Assembly (NCBI GenBank): GCA_050258735.1
Contig: JBLMZJ010000035.1
Coordinates: 1-24,942, forward strand
Direction of reading: 5' to 3'
DNA: 24,942 bases
Source of the DNA: Syntrophomonas_A sp050258735
Lineage (GTDB): Bacteria > Bacillota > Syntrophomonadia > Syntrophomonadales > Syntrophomonadaceae
The translations under genes were made by a program, and so were the position numbers. The number at the start of each line of letters is the position of its first letter. Position 1 is the stretch's first letter. Positions 8,042 through 15,377 of the stretch are shown here, one piece after another. The notes below the pieces were generated by a model that was not told where the DNA came from, did not search any database, and worked only from the letters and a program-made list of their open reading frames with translations.

Positions 8042-9118
8042 TTATGCCAGGGCGGCCTCGGCCTCAGCCACCAGTTGCTGCATAAGCTGTTTTACTGTGG
8101 TTATGCCGTCGATACGCCAGGCATTGGAGCCTGCAAAGATCAGTCCTTCGTCAATATTGCCCTGCACCGCATTGATCAGTGCCCGGGATATGCAGTAGGG
8201 GGTAGTTTTAGGTTGACATGTTTTCAGGCATAGATAGCATTTTTTAAAGGGTATCCTGCCGCTTTCCAAACGGCGCAATAATTCATTGCGAATGGCCCGG
8301 CCCGGCATACCCACAGGGCTTTGCACCAGTTGGATATCTTCTTCTGTGCAATTCACATAGGCCATCTTAAAATTGATGTGGGCGTCACATTCCTCGGTAG
8401 CCACAAATCTGGTAGCCATCTGTACTCCAGCCGCCCCGATCTTTATATACTCCGCTATATCAGCTCCGGTATAGACCCCGCCCGCTGCCACTACCGGGAT
8501 GGGCTTGCCGTATTTATCGGCAAAGGGTTTTACCGCGGCTATAACTTCTTTAACAATGGAAGAAAGGTTGGGCAGAGGACGAGCCTGCAGTTCTTGGACG
8601 GAAAAACCCAGATGCCCTCCGGCCTCGGGTCCCTCTACGATTACCAGGTCGGGAGCATAGGAGAACTTGCGGTCCCACATCTTGGCCATCAGCATGGCCG
8701 CCTTGCCTGACGAAACGATCGGTGCAATTTTAGTTGCTGAACCCTGGATCATGAGCGGCAGTTCAGTTGGCAATCCGGCTCCGGCTATGATCAGGTCTAT
8801 CTTCTCTTTTACCGCGGCCGCCACCACTTCCCGATAACTCTTCATGGCTACCAGCACGTTGATGCCCAGTATCCCACGCGGGCTCGCTTTTCTGGCCGCA
8901 ATGATCTCTTTTTCCAGGGCTCGGGCATTGGCTGCATTATGATCAGTCTCAAAATCGGGTTCCATATAGCCTATCTGGACCGCCGATATCACGCCCACAC
9001 CACCCTGTTCAGCCACCGCAGAAGCCAGGCCGGAACGGGAGACCCCTATCCCCATGCCTCCCTGAATGATAGGGACTGGAGCGGTCTTGTCCCCTATGGT
9101 CAATGCTGGTAATTTCAT
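8042..9118 (-). CDS. Nitronate monooxygenase-like FMN protein (2-nitropropane dioxygenase / FabK superfamily)
   Basis: A 358-residue TIM-barrel flavoprotein. Members oxidise alkyl nitronates or act as FMN enoyl-ACP reductases (FabK); sequence alone does not settle which. ATG 9118 is chosen because AAGGGAG precedes it at 9 nt; ATG 9142 would add 8 residues without a site. Visible: IIQGGMGIGVSRSGLASAVA near the N-terminus, IIAGAGLP, VEGPEAGGHLGF (FMN and catalytic-His region), and PVVAAGGVYTGADIAEYIKIGAAGVQMATRF for FMN phosphate binding. The C-terminus carries four cysteines, C294, C297, C301 and C309 (CxxCx3Cx7C), which could bind metal or a cluster. Monocistronic by spacing; a weak GGGC-ATTT-GCCC hairpin follows the stop. 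Confidence 0.9.
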   Translation of the reverse strand: MKLPALTIGDKTAPVPIIQGGMGIGVSRSGLASAVAEQGGVGVISAVQIGYMEPDFETDHNAANARALEKEIIAARKASPRGILGINVLVAMKSYREVVAAAVKEKIDLIIAGAGLPTELPLMIQGSATKIAPIVSSGKAAMLMAKMWDRKFSYAPDLVIVEGPEAGGHLGFSVQELQARPLPNLSSIVKEVIAAVKPFADKYGKPIPVVAAGGVYTGADIAEYIKIGAAGVQMATRFVATEECDAHINFKMAYVNCTEEDIQLVQSPVGMPGRAIRNELLRRLESGRIPFKKCYLCLKTCQPKTTPYCISRALINAVQGNIDEGLIFAGSNAWRIDGITTVKQLMQQLVAEAEAALA

Positions 9119-9257
9119 GGCATCTACTCCCTTTTGTTGCAAATAGTATGAAGCTGGGACCAGAAAGGACGCGCTGCAATCAATTCCGCTAGCACGTGAC
9201 TTTCAGTACTTTTTCCTTAGCCCTTGTAATGAAAATAGGTGTTAGAATCTTTCTCTA

Positions 9258-9294
9258 GGAGTGAAGACCACTCCCAGTTTCGTCTTTTTTATTG
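9258..9294. repeat. Hairpin plus 14-mer shared with the 16127-16140 site
   Basis: GGAGTG-AAGAC-CACTCC (9258-9274) is a perfect 6-bp stem. It is followed by a 14-mer (9281-9294) whose complement, CAATAAAAAAGACG, is identical to plus strand 16127-16140 at the left edge of the second structured repeat. In both places a hairpin lies on the GACG side and a T-run on the other. It may be a degenerate repeat edge or simply a reused terminator. Confidence 0.4.
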
Positions 9295-9372
9295 CCTGTG
9301 GTGACCACCTGCGGGGTCATGTAGAGTTTGCCATATGCATGGCCAGGAATATAATTTCCAAAAGTAAATAAT

Positions 9373-9403
9373 AAAAAAAGGGTTAGTATATGTATACTAA
9401 CCC
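9373..9403 (-). terminator. Rho-independent terminator of the zinc-ribbon gene
   Basis: On the minus strand, a perfect inverted repeat (9380-9403, arms GGGTTAGTATA/TATACTAACCC) is followed by seven T (complement of A at 9373-9379). It lies 19 nt after the stop at 9423. Confidence 0.9.
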
Positions 9404-9422
9404 CTCTTCTATGCCTTAACTA

Positions 9423-9713
9423 TTATCTATAGCTGCGACTCCGTTTCGCCTGAAAACAATCTCTGCAATACACCGGTCTGTCGCCAGTAGGCTCGAACGG
9501 TACAGTAGTTTCCTGGCCGCAAGATGCACATACTGTCTGGAACATTGGACGATCTTCTCTGGTATTGCGTTGCTGTTTGCGAGCTCTTCTGCACTCTAAG
9601 CAGCGACCGGGCTCATTCTCAAAGCCTTTTTCAGCGTAGAATTCTTGCTCAGATGCGGAAAACAGGAATTCATTACCGCAATCTTTGCATACCAAATACT
9701 TGTCTTGAAACAT
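9423..9713 (-). CDS. Double zinc-ribbon small protein (CxxC-type)
   Basis: A 96-residue basic protein with four CxxC knuckles: C9/C12, C38/C41, C62/C65 and C83/C86. Two ribbons follow: residues 1-45 resemble the 'probable zinc-ribbon' family (KYLVCKDCGNEFLFSASEQEFYAEKGF), and 58-90 a second knuckle pair (VCASCGQETTVPFEP...YCRDC). The C-terminus is Arg-rich (AKRSRSYR), which suits nucleic-acid or ribosome contact. Such proteins are widespread in Firmicutes and related anaerobes; function not established. AAGGGAG precedes the ATG. It is a single-gene unit with its own consensus promoter (9790-9818), a leader hairpin and a strong terminator, indicating high, independent expression. Confidence 0.9.
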   Translation of the reverse strand: MFQDKYLVCKDCGNEFLFSASEQEFYAEKGFENEPGRCLECRRARKQQRNTREDRPMFQTVCASCGQETTVPFEPTGDRPVYCRDCFQAKRSRSYR

Positions 9714-9745
9714 ATTTTCATCTCCCTTCTGAATACTCTTGGACT

Positions 9746-9770
9746 AAGTACTCCGGAAAGGAGCTTACTT
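9746..9770 (-). promoter_or_regulatory. Leader hairpin of the zinc-ribbon mRNA
   Basis: In the minus-strand leader, AAGTA/TACTT and CTCC/GGAG form a 9-bp stem with a two-base bulge and a TTTCC loop, about 33 nt before the start codon. It could influence mRNA stability or translation; no ligand family is recognised. Confidence 0.4.
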
Positions 9771-9789
9771 TTAGAACAAGGCAATTTCA

Positions 9790-9818
9790 ATTATAGTCCA
9801 GCAAACTGCGCTTGTCAA
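9790..9818 (-). promoter_or_regulatory. Consensus sigma-A promoter of the zinc-ribbon gene
   Basis: Minus strand: TTGACA (9818-9813), a 17-nt spacer, TATAAT (9795-9790). Both hexamers are perfect. Transcription would begin near 9783, giving a leader of about 70 nt. Confidence 0.9.
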
Positions 9819-9848
9819 AAATTTTTGCAATAAAAATGAGTTTCCGGT

Positions 9849-12800
9849 TCACTCCTCAAGTCCTGATTTGTTGGTATTTACCTGCGATTTGTGACCGAGG
9901 GTGAAATAGAAGCACGAACCATGACCCACTCCGGCAGATTGGACCCATACCCGCCCCTGATGGAATTCGATGATCCTCTTGACCAAGGATAGCCCGATCC
10001 CGGTACCTTCCGCACTGGCATCGAGTTTGTTGAACAGGCCGAAAATAGTGTCCTGATAACGGGTGTCAATACCGACTCCGTTATCGCGTATAAAGAACAC
10101 GATTTCTTCTTCTATCTTCGTCGCACCGATCTCGATCAAGGGTTTCTTCCGCTCTCCCCTGAATTTGATGGAGTTTTCAACGAGGTTCTGGATCACTTCG
10201 CGTATCCTGGCCTGATCAGCGAAGACTGGCGGCATGTCCGGCTGGATCACTACCTCTACCTGGTGTTCTTTGATGCTTCCCGCCAGCAGTTCCACCACCT
10301 CTTCTGCCAGAGCCGTCATCGAAAAACTGGTGAAATCATTTAGCAGGCGACCAATGCGGGATAATTCCAAAAGATCGCTCAGGAGTTCATTCATTTTATC
10401 GGCAGCCCTGATTATACGGGTAAGATCTGATTCCAGGCGCTTATGCTCACCTTGCTTGATGTCATCCATCAGGAGACCGGCAAATCCCTTAATAGTAATA
10501 AGCGGACCACGCAGATCGTGGGATACGGTATAGGTAAACCGCTCCATTTCAGCATTCTTGGCCTCCAGTTCAAGTAATTGGTCATTTATGATCTGTTCCT
10601 TCTTCTTGCGGTCTCCGATATCGTAATAGGTAACATAGGCGCCATAATTGGGTATAGGCACCGCCTGCGCCAATACATCGAGCACCCTGCCATCTTTACT
10701 CTTTCGTATCGTTTCCACCTGGATCGGTTCCCGACGTTGGACCCGGGACTGGATATCTGTGTATTCATGGGCAAGTCCTTCAGGGATGATCAAATCATTT
10801 AGATGCTTGCCCCGACATTCCTCGAGGCTGTAACCAAGCATGGCAGTAAACTGTGGGTTGATATCCATGACCACACTATCTTTGTTCAGGAGAGCTATAG
10901 CATTCAGCGAATTGATAAATAAGGCCTGCAAGTTCTGCCTCTGCCTGGTCAGTTCGGCTTCCGTCTGCAAGCGCTCACTGAGATCCCGGTAGGCCTCAGC
11001 CCTGATATTCCTGCCCTGATATTCAAAACTCCGGGTCTGGATCTCAACGGGCAGGGTAGAACCGTCTTTGCGAACGATGAAACCCTCGTAAGGCAGGTCA
11101 TATTCATCACCCATCCTGCACTTGATAGCAGCATAAGTATCCGGTACAGCCAGCGTAACGGTATTCATCCCGATAAGCTCAGTAATATCATAGCCCAGCA
11201 TCTCGGCGGCCTTGCGGTTGACCTCGATGCATATATCATTCTCCGTAAGAATGATACCTTCAAAACTGGCATCAGATAAAGCCTTGAAACGAGCCTCGCC
11301 CATGCGCAGGGTTTCTTCTACTTGCTTCTGCCAGGTCATGTCCCACAGGCCAAATATGACCTGATCATTAGGTAATCTCACGGCGTGGAACTCTATGTTC
11401 TTGGTTGAACCGTCCATGCAATGGACCCGGGCGACCCCATTGGCCTTTTGATAGAGGCGCATCTGGTAGTCCCAATCATCCATCAGGATCTTGCGGGAAC
11501 GGGCATTAGGATAGGCCTTTTCCACCCAGGCTTCCATGGTTGGAATATCCTCTATGATATAACCGGTCATTTCGGTGATCCTGTTATTAAGGAAAGTAAA
11601 ATTCCCCTTGCTGTCCTGAATGGCGATACCGGTAGGGGATTTCTCGAGGAGCATAGTCAAATATTCGGTCTGGCTGATGAGAGCCTCCTCCATTCGCTTA
11701 CGCTTGGTGATATCACGGATGGATTCTATTGCCCCGATGATTTCTCCGGCAGAGTTGTAAAGGAGGGTAGCTATGCCCCAGAGATATGCCCCCCCATCGC
11801 CAAAGCCAGGCACAAACACCTCACCGGTTATGGTGTATCCAAAACGCGAGGTAGCCGCGTAACTCTCTTTCACAGTCTCTTCTGAGGCCAGCATCAGGTC
11901 GATCAGTATGGGACGCCGACTGCCGTAAAAGGGAATGGCGTATTCGTAATCACCTTTCCCAACGATATCTGCGGCCGATACCCCAGTCAGTTTTTCCATC
12001 GCCCGGTTCCAGGCCAGGACCTTTCCCTGAGAGTCGATCGCCATAAAGGCATCGGGCAGGAAATCGATTATATTGTCCAGTAGCTGTTTGGCTTCGCGGA
12101 GGGCCTCATCGCTCCGCTTACGTTCAGTGATGTCGATAGCCGACCCCATAACCGCCGCTTCGCCATCATAGATTATCCTCACCCCGGTAAGATAGACCCA
12201 ACGATCTTCGTTATTCTTACTAAGCAGCTTTAATTCATAACTTGAAGGAATGTCTTCGCCCCTCAGGCGGGCTAAACCAGTTTCCTGGGCCATGATCCGT
12301 GAGTCGGGGTGCACCACGTCCCAAAAATTCATACCCAAGAGCTCTCCCTCACTATAGCCGGTGATTTGGATCAGAGCCGGATTGACATAAATGAAGGAAT
12401 CCTCTTTCAATATATAAACAATAGACTTGCTATTCTCGGTCAAGATGCGAAATTTCTGTTCACTAGCTTCCAGAGCCGCCTGGACCTTCTTTTGATTGGT
12501 TATGTCACGGGCTGCACCCTGTATGCCTATAGGCCGCTCACCATCATAGATCAATCTGGTGTTTAGTTCCAGAAAAATCCGTTCGTTCACGCGATTGATG
12601 ATCTCGATATCATAAGCAGTTATATCGACACCCTGGATCTTATCCGCGATCTTTGCCTTTACCAAATCGTTGTATTCCGGCGCAACGAGATCAAAGATAT
12701 TCATTTTGACGATCTCACCGGGTTCGAAGCCTAACTGCCGCACATGCTTATTGCAGCTGATAAAATTACCTTCGATATCGGTAGTGAACAGCAGGATCGC

Positions 12801-12875
12801 TGCATTATCGAAAAGCTCGTGATAATCGATGATTTTATCAAACGGGATCGAGCGGGTATCCTGAGAATTATCCAT
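9849..12875 (-). CDS. Soluble multi-PAS sensor histidine kinase
   Basis: A 1008-residue kinase. ATG 12875 follows AGGAGG at about 6 nt; an upstream ATG (12902) has no site. There is no signal peptide or membrane helix, so it is predicted cytosolic. About six PAS domains in tandem (roughly 17-130, 140-255, 262-385, 390-510, 515-630, 635-755), most ending in the DIT-K/R-type PAC edge (DITNQKK, DITERKR, DITKRKR). Then comes HisKA with phospho-acceptor H786 in TVSHDLRGPL, and HATPase with N-box NLVENSIKF, G1 DNGVGID and G2 GTGIGLSL. It autophosphorylates on His in response to unknown cytoplasmic signals (ligand, redox or light; no heme or flavin Cys motif was obvious). No response regulator is adjacent, so this is an orphan. 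A separate promoter serves the gene downstream of it. Confidence 0.95.
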   Translation of the reverse strand: MDNSQDTRSIPFDKIIDYHELFDNAAILLFTTDIEGNFISCNKHVRQLGFEPGEIVKMNIFDLVAPEYNDLVKAKIADKIQGVDITAYDIEIINRVNERIFLELNTRLIYDGERPIGIQGAARDITNQKKVQAALEASEQKFRILTENSKSIVYILKEDSFIYVNPALIQITGYSEGELLGMNFWDVVHPDSRIMAQETGLARLRGEDIPSSYELKLLSKNNEDRWVYLTGVRIIYDGEAAVMGSAIDITERKRSDEALREAKQLLDNIIDFLPDAFMAIDSQGKVLAWNRAMEKLTGVSAADIVGKGDYEYAIPFYGSRRPILIDLMLASEETVKESYAATSRFGYTITGEVFVPGFGDGGAYLWGIATLLYNSAGEIIGAIESIRDITKRKRMEEALISQTEYLTMLLEKSPTGIAIQDSKGNFTFLNNRITEMTGYIIEDIPTMEAWVEKAYPNARSRKILMDDWDYQMRLYQKANGVARVHCMDGSTKNIEFHAVRLPNDQVIFGLWDMTWQKQVEETLRMGEARFKALSDASFEGIILTENDICIEVNRKAAEMLGYDITELIGMNTVTLAVPDTYAAIKCRMGDEYDLPYEGFIVRKDGSTLPVEIQTRSFEYQGRNIRAEAYRDLSERLQTEAELTRQRQNLQALFINSLNAIALLNKDSVVMDINPQFTAMLGYSLEECRGKHLNDLIIPEGLAHEYTDIQSRVQRREPIQVETIRKSKDGRVLDVLAQAVPIPNYGAYVTYYDIGDRKKKEQIINDQLLELEAKNAEMERFTYTVSHDLRGPLITIKGFAGLLMDDIKQGEHKRLESDLTRIIRAADKMNELLSDLLELSRIGRLLNDFTSFSMTALAEEVVELLAGSIKEHQVEVVIQPDMPPVFADQARIREVIQNLVENSIKFRGERKKPLIEIGATKIEEEIVFFIRDNGVGIDTRYQDTIFGLFNKLDASAEGTGIGLSLVKRIIEFHQGRVWVQSAGVGHGSCFYFTLGHKSQVNTNKSGLEE

Positions 12876-13107
12876 GATAACCTCCTGTACCGTCGTTGAC
12901 ATAATGCGGTTAAAGAGAGAAGATAGATGATGGCTTATCCAGGGGAGTCGGCAGATTATTCAGAATATTATTGTATTAGTTCTATATTTTTTATCGTTTT
13001 CCTGCTAGATATTTGCTATTTCTACCTAGACATCCGTATTCTCACACCAGTCGTCGTACTTCTCACAAGATTCCAAATCGACAAAATATTCTTACAATAG
13101 AAATGAT

Positions 13108-13159
13108 TTGACATGGTTCCGTTTCTATAATAAATTTTCTTCATGAGTTTCAAGAAACT
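13108..13159 (+). promoter_or_regulatory. Promoter region and palindrome upstream of the CoA-transferase operon
   Basis: TTGACA (13108-13113) and TATAAT (13126-13131) are both perfect but only 12 nt apart, too short for ordinary sigma-A. TTGACA with the weaker TAAATT (13131-13136) gives 17 nt. Just downstream, AGTTTC-AA-GAAACT (13146-13159) is a 14-nt inverted repeat in the expected leader, placed like an operator. The rest of the 305-nt gap (12876-13180) holds the kinase leader and nothing else I could support. Confidence 0.45.
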
Positions 13160-13180
13160 ATTGAAGATAGGGGATCATCG

Positions 13181-14149
13181 ATGGAACGTATTACGATCAA
13201 GGATGCAGTCTCCCTCATCAAAGACGGGGACATGATCACCTTCAGCGGATTCACCATTTGGCGCAGGCCTATGGCTATCGTTTACGAGATGGTCAGACAG
13301 CAAAAACGTAATCTGCATATCGCCGAAGTCAACGGGGGTACCCATTCGGAAATCCTGGTGGGTGCCGGTTGCGTAGGTATCTGGGAATCATGCTGGTCAG
13401 GTCATGAGCTCTATGGCAAATTGGGCGAAATGGTAGCGGACCGCCACCTTAATGGCGGCATGATCATCGAGGATTATAGCCACGGACATATGGTGGCAAG
13501 GTTGCTGGCTGGCGCCTGGGGACTACCTTTCATGCCTTGTGCTCTGGCCATGGGCACTGATATCTTGAACCCGGATTATGATAGCTTTAAAAAAGCCGGT
13601 CTGCGTGACGGTTCCCATCCCGAGATCCCTGCGAAGAAGTATGACATTATCAGCGACCCTTTCTTTGGATCCGGAGATATACTGCTTTTGCCGGCGCTGA
13701 ATCCGACCTGGGCCATCGTTTATGCGTCACAGGCCGGCGAAGAAGGCACCATTAGAGTCAATGCGCAAACCTATGCTGACCCCGAAATAATAAAGGGTGC
13801 GGATAAGGTAATCGTGGTGGCGGAAGAAATCGTACCCGAGAGCTATCTGCGGCAGGATCCGAAACAAAATATTGCCGCAGGTTACGCCATAGACTATCTG
13901 GTGGAACTGCCCTGGGCGGCCCATCCCACCGGATCCCAGGGTTACTATGACGTGGACGGGGACTTTATCAAGGATTTTTACCAGGCCTCCAAGAGCCAGT
14001 CCACCTTCGATAAATGGGCAGAGGAATGGATATTTAAGACCGCTGATCACAGCGCATACCTCGAAAAGCTGGGAATCACCCGTTTGGAGAAATTGAGAGC
14101 CAACAATGCCCTGGGCTATTCAAAACGAGCCAAAAGGGGGACGAGATAA
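13181..14149 (+). CDS. CoA-transferase class I, subunit A (glutaconate CoA-transferase-like)
   Basis: A 322-residue alpha subunit of a family I CoA-transferase, which moves CoA between an acyl-CoA and a free acid through a glutamyl-CoA intermediate on the beta subunit. Features: N-terminal IKDGDMITFSGFTIWRRP, GGTHSEILVGAGCVGIWESCW, and the Arg/Gly-rich PFMPCALAMGTDIL. Best resemblance is to GctA-like subunits, but the acid substrate is not identifiable: glutaconate, 3-oxoadipate or a related dicarboxylate, or a medium-chain acid, are options. AGGGGAT precedes the ATG. The stop TAA overlaps the next ATG by 1 nt (TAATG), so the two subunits are translationally coupled. In an anaerobe such enzymes serve amino-acid fermentation or acid activation. 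Confidence 0.92.
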   Translation: MERITIKDAVSLIKDGDMITFSGFTIWRRPMAIVYEMVRQQKRNLHIAEVNGGTHSEILVGAGCVGIWESCWSGHELYGKLGEMVADRHLNGGMIIEDYSHGHMVARLLAGAWGLPFMPCALAMGTDILNPDYDSFKKAGLRDGSHPEIPAKKYDIISDPFFGSGDILLLPALNPTWAIVYASQAGEEGTIRVNAQTYADPEIIKGADKVIVVAEEIVPESYLRQDPKQNIAAGYAIDYLVELPWAAHPTGSQGYYDVDGDFIKDFYQASKSQSTFDKWAEEWIFKTADHSAYLEKLGITRLEKLRANNALGYSKRAKRGTR

Positions 14150-14958
14150 TGACAGATAATCAACTGGTCAAACCCGGTGAATACCGGCCTATAGATCTGC
14201 TGGCTGTAGCAGCTTCCCGCGAGGTACGGGATGGTGATGTCGTTTTTGCAGGTACCGGCCTGCCTATGCTGGCCATCATGCTGGCCCAAAACACACACGC
14301 TCCAAAAGCCACCTGCATTTATGAAGCGGGAACCATAGACGGCAAACCGATCGACCTGCCCACCTCGGTAGGAGACGCACGCTGCGGTTATCAGGCTTCT
14401 ATCATATCGGGTCTGATCGAAACCTTTTTCGGGCAGTTGCATAGCGGTTATATCGATACAGCCTTTCTGGGCGGAGCCGAGATCGATCAATATGGGAATG
14501 TGAACACAACTGTGATCGGCGACTATAATGCACCGCATAAACGTTTGACCGGTTCCGGCGGTAACCCTGATATCAACGGTCTCGCCCGCCGTACTGTTTT
14601 CATCATGGTCCAGGAAAAGCGGCGTTTCAAAGAGAACGTGGATTATATCACCTCCCCGGGTTGGCGGATCCGCAAATGGCCAGGGGGCGAATATGTACAT
14701 AAGCGCGAAGTTTACGGCAAGTACTTTCGCGGAGGACCTGAAGCCGTCATCACCAATATGGGAGTGTTTCGTTTTGACGAAACGGGTGTCATGTACCTGG
14801 ACACCGTGCATCCGGGTTTCACCATCGAGCAGGTCAAAGACAATGTCAGCTTCGATCTCAATGTCTCCCGGGTCCGCGGAGAAACACCATTACCCAGCAA
14901 ACGCGAGATTGAACTGCTATATAATGTCGTTGATCCGGAAGGGATCTTCTTGCCATAG
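14149..14958 (+). CDS. CoA-transferase class I, subunit B (glutaconate CoA-transferase-like)
   Basis: A 269-residue beta subunit. E59 in CIYEAGTIDG is the probable catalytic glutamate, aligned by eye with Glu54 of Acidaminococcus GctB. Other family segments: GDVVFAGTGLPMLAIMLAQ near the N-terminus, AFLGGAEIDQYGNVNTT, and VITNMGVFRFDE toward the C-terminus. GGGGGA before the ATG lies within the end of subunit A. Subunits A and B form the active heteromer. No acyl-CoA dehydrogenase, decarboxylase or ligase gene adjoins, so the pathway is not settled. The operon ends at 14958; the structured repeat and its terminator-like hairpin at 15347 follow. Confidence 0.92.
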   Translation: MTDNQLVKPGEYRPIDLLAVAASREVRDGDVVFAGTGLPMLAIMLAQNTHAPKATCIYEAGTIDGKPIDLPTSVGDARCGYQASIISGLIETFFGQLHSGYIDTAFLGGAEIDQYGNVNTTVIGDYNAPHKRLTGSGGNPDINGLARRTVFIMVQEKRRFKENVDYITSPGWRIRKWPGGEYVHKREVYGKYFRGGPEAVITNMGVFRFDETGVMYLDTVHPGFTIEQVKDNVSFDLNVSRVRGETPLPSKREIELLYNVVDPEGIFLP

Positions 14959-15157
14959 TCACTGAATTCAAATAAGTTAGGAGTCAGGGATAACTGTCCC
15001 TCAACTTGTCAAAGAAATAGCAGCCCGAGCAAAAAATGTGAAGGTAAGCTGCCAAAGACAATCTTACATTTGAGGCAAGTATAAAAAGCCACCTAAATAT
15101 TCGGGTTAGTAAGTCTTCGGTGACCCCATTTGCAGAACCTCAAAACTGAGGCGCGAG

Positions 15158-15208
15158 GAAGTCCCGCGATTGAGGCGTACTAGACGTACGTCGACTGAGC
15201 GGGGCTTC
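15158..15208 (+). other. Core hairpin of repeat copy 1 with GATTGA/GACTGA internal loop
   Basis: Outer stem GAAGTCCCGC (15158-15167) pairs with GCGGGGCTTC (15199-15208). The inner stem GGCGTAC (15174-15180) pairs with GTACGTC (15186-15192), loop TAGAC. Between them sit GATTGA and GACTGA, which would make tandem G.A and A.G pairs around pyrimidine mismatches. Relative to copy 2, several stem pairs change on both sides while pairing is kept. Confidence 0.7.
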
Positions 15209-15268
15209 TTTGTAACGAAGGGGTTGAAGTTCTCCTGATGTGATCAACGTAAGTCTGTTGAAAACCTA

Positions 15269-15296
15269 AGGTTAGGGTGTCTATTGACCCTAACCT
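15269..15296. repeat. 10-bp hairpin inside repeat copy 1
   Basis: AGGTTAGGGT and ACCCTAACCT pair perfectly over an 8-nt loop. It is absent from copy 2. No T-run follows, so it does not look like a terminator. Confidence 0.7.
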
Positions 15297-15346
15297 CAAA
15301 TGTAATATTTATTTTCAAACTGGATTCGCCTTTTTTGACGGTCTGA

Positions 15347-15377
15347 GAGTCAGGGATAATTCCCTGACTCATTCTTT
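15347..15377 (+). terminator. Terminator-like hairpin at the right end of repeat copy 1
   Basis: GAGTCAGGGA and TCCCTGACTC form a perfect 10-bp stem with loop TAAT (15347-15370), followed by ATTCTTTTT. It would stop rightward transcripts from the CoA-transferase operon or from the repeat. Confidence 0.7.

Larger units (their letters stand above)
9119..9422. other. 304-nt intergenic region upstream of the nitronate monooxygenase-like gene
   Basis: Holds the terminator of the zinc-ribbon gene (9373-9403, minus), a terminator-like hairpin on the plus strand (9258-9274) followed by a T-run, and a further GTGGT-G-ACCAC palindrome near 9297-9310. No clear promoter for the leftward gene was found. 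No ORF is supported. Confidence 0.5.
14981..15370 (+). repeat. Structured repeat element, copy 1 (about 390 bp)
   Basis: Fills most of the 419-nt gap 14959-15377. Blocks shared with copy 2 (16137-16326), in the same order and strand: CTTGTCAAAGAAATAG near the left end, CAG(A/C)CCG then an A-run, GAGGCRCRAGGAAG, the core hairpin (15158-15208), TGTAACGA, and TTTTTTGACGGTCTGAGA at the right. The left block can pair with the right block. Both ends carry GAGTCAGGGATAA, so the copy is bracketed by related palindromes. Compared with copy 2 it has about 200 extra bases containing added hairpins (CCTCA-AAAC-TGAGG, and 15269-15296). No ORF inside. Could be a mobile non-autonomous element or a structured RNA. 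Confidence 0.75.

Noticed and set aside
14116..14811. 231-codon minus ORF over CoA-transferase subunit B
   Set aside because: Long, but fully antisense to a conserved enzyme with a catalytic Glu and coupled start; no ribosome site.
15120..15210. tRNA or rRNA fragment in repeat copy 1
   Set aside because: GC-rich stems are present but no cloverleaf, T-loop or CCA-type acceptor could be drawn.
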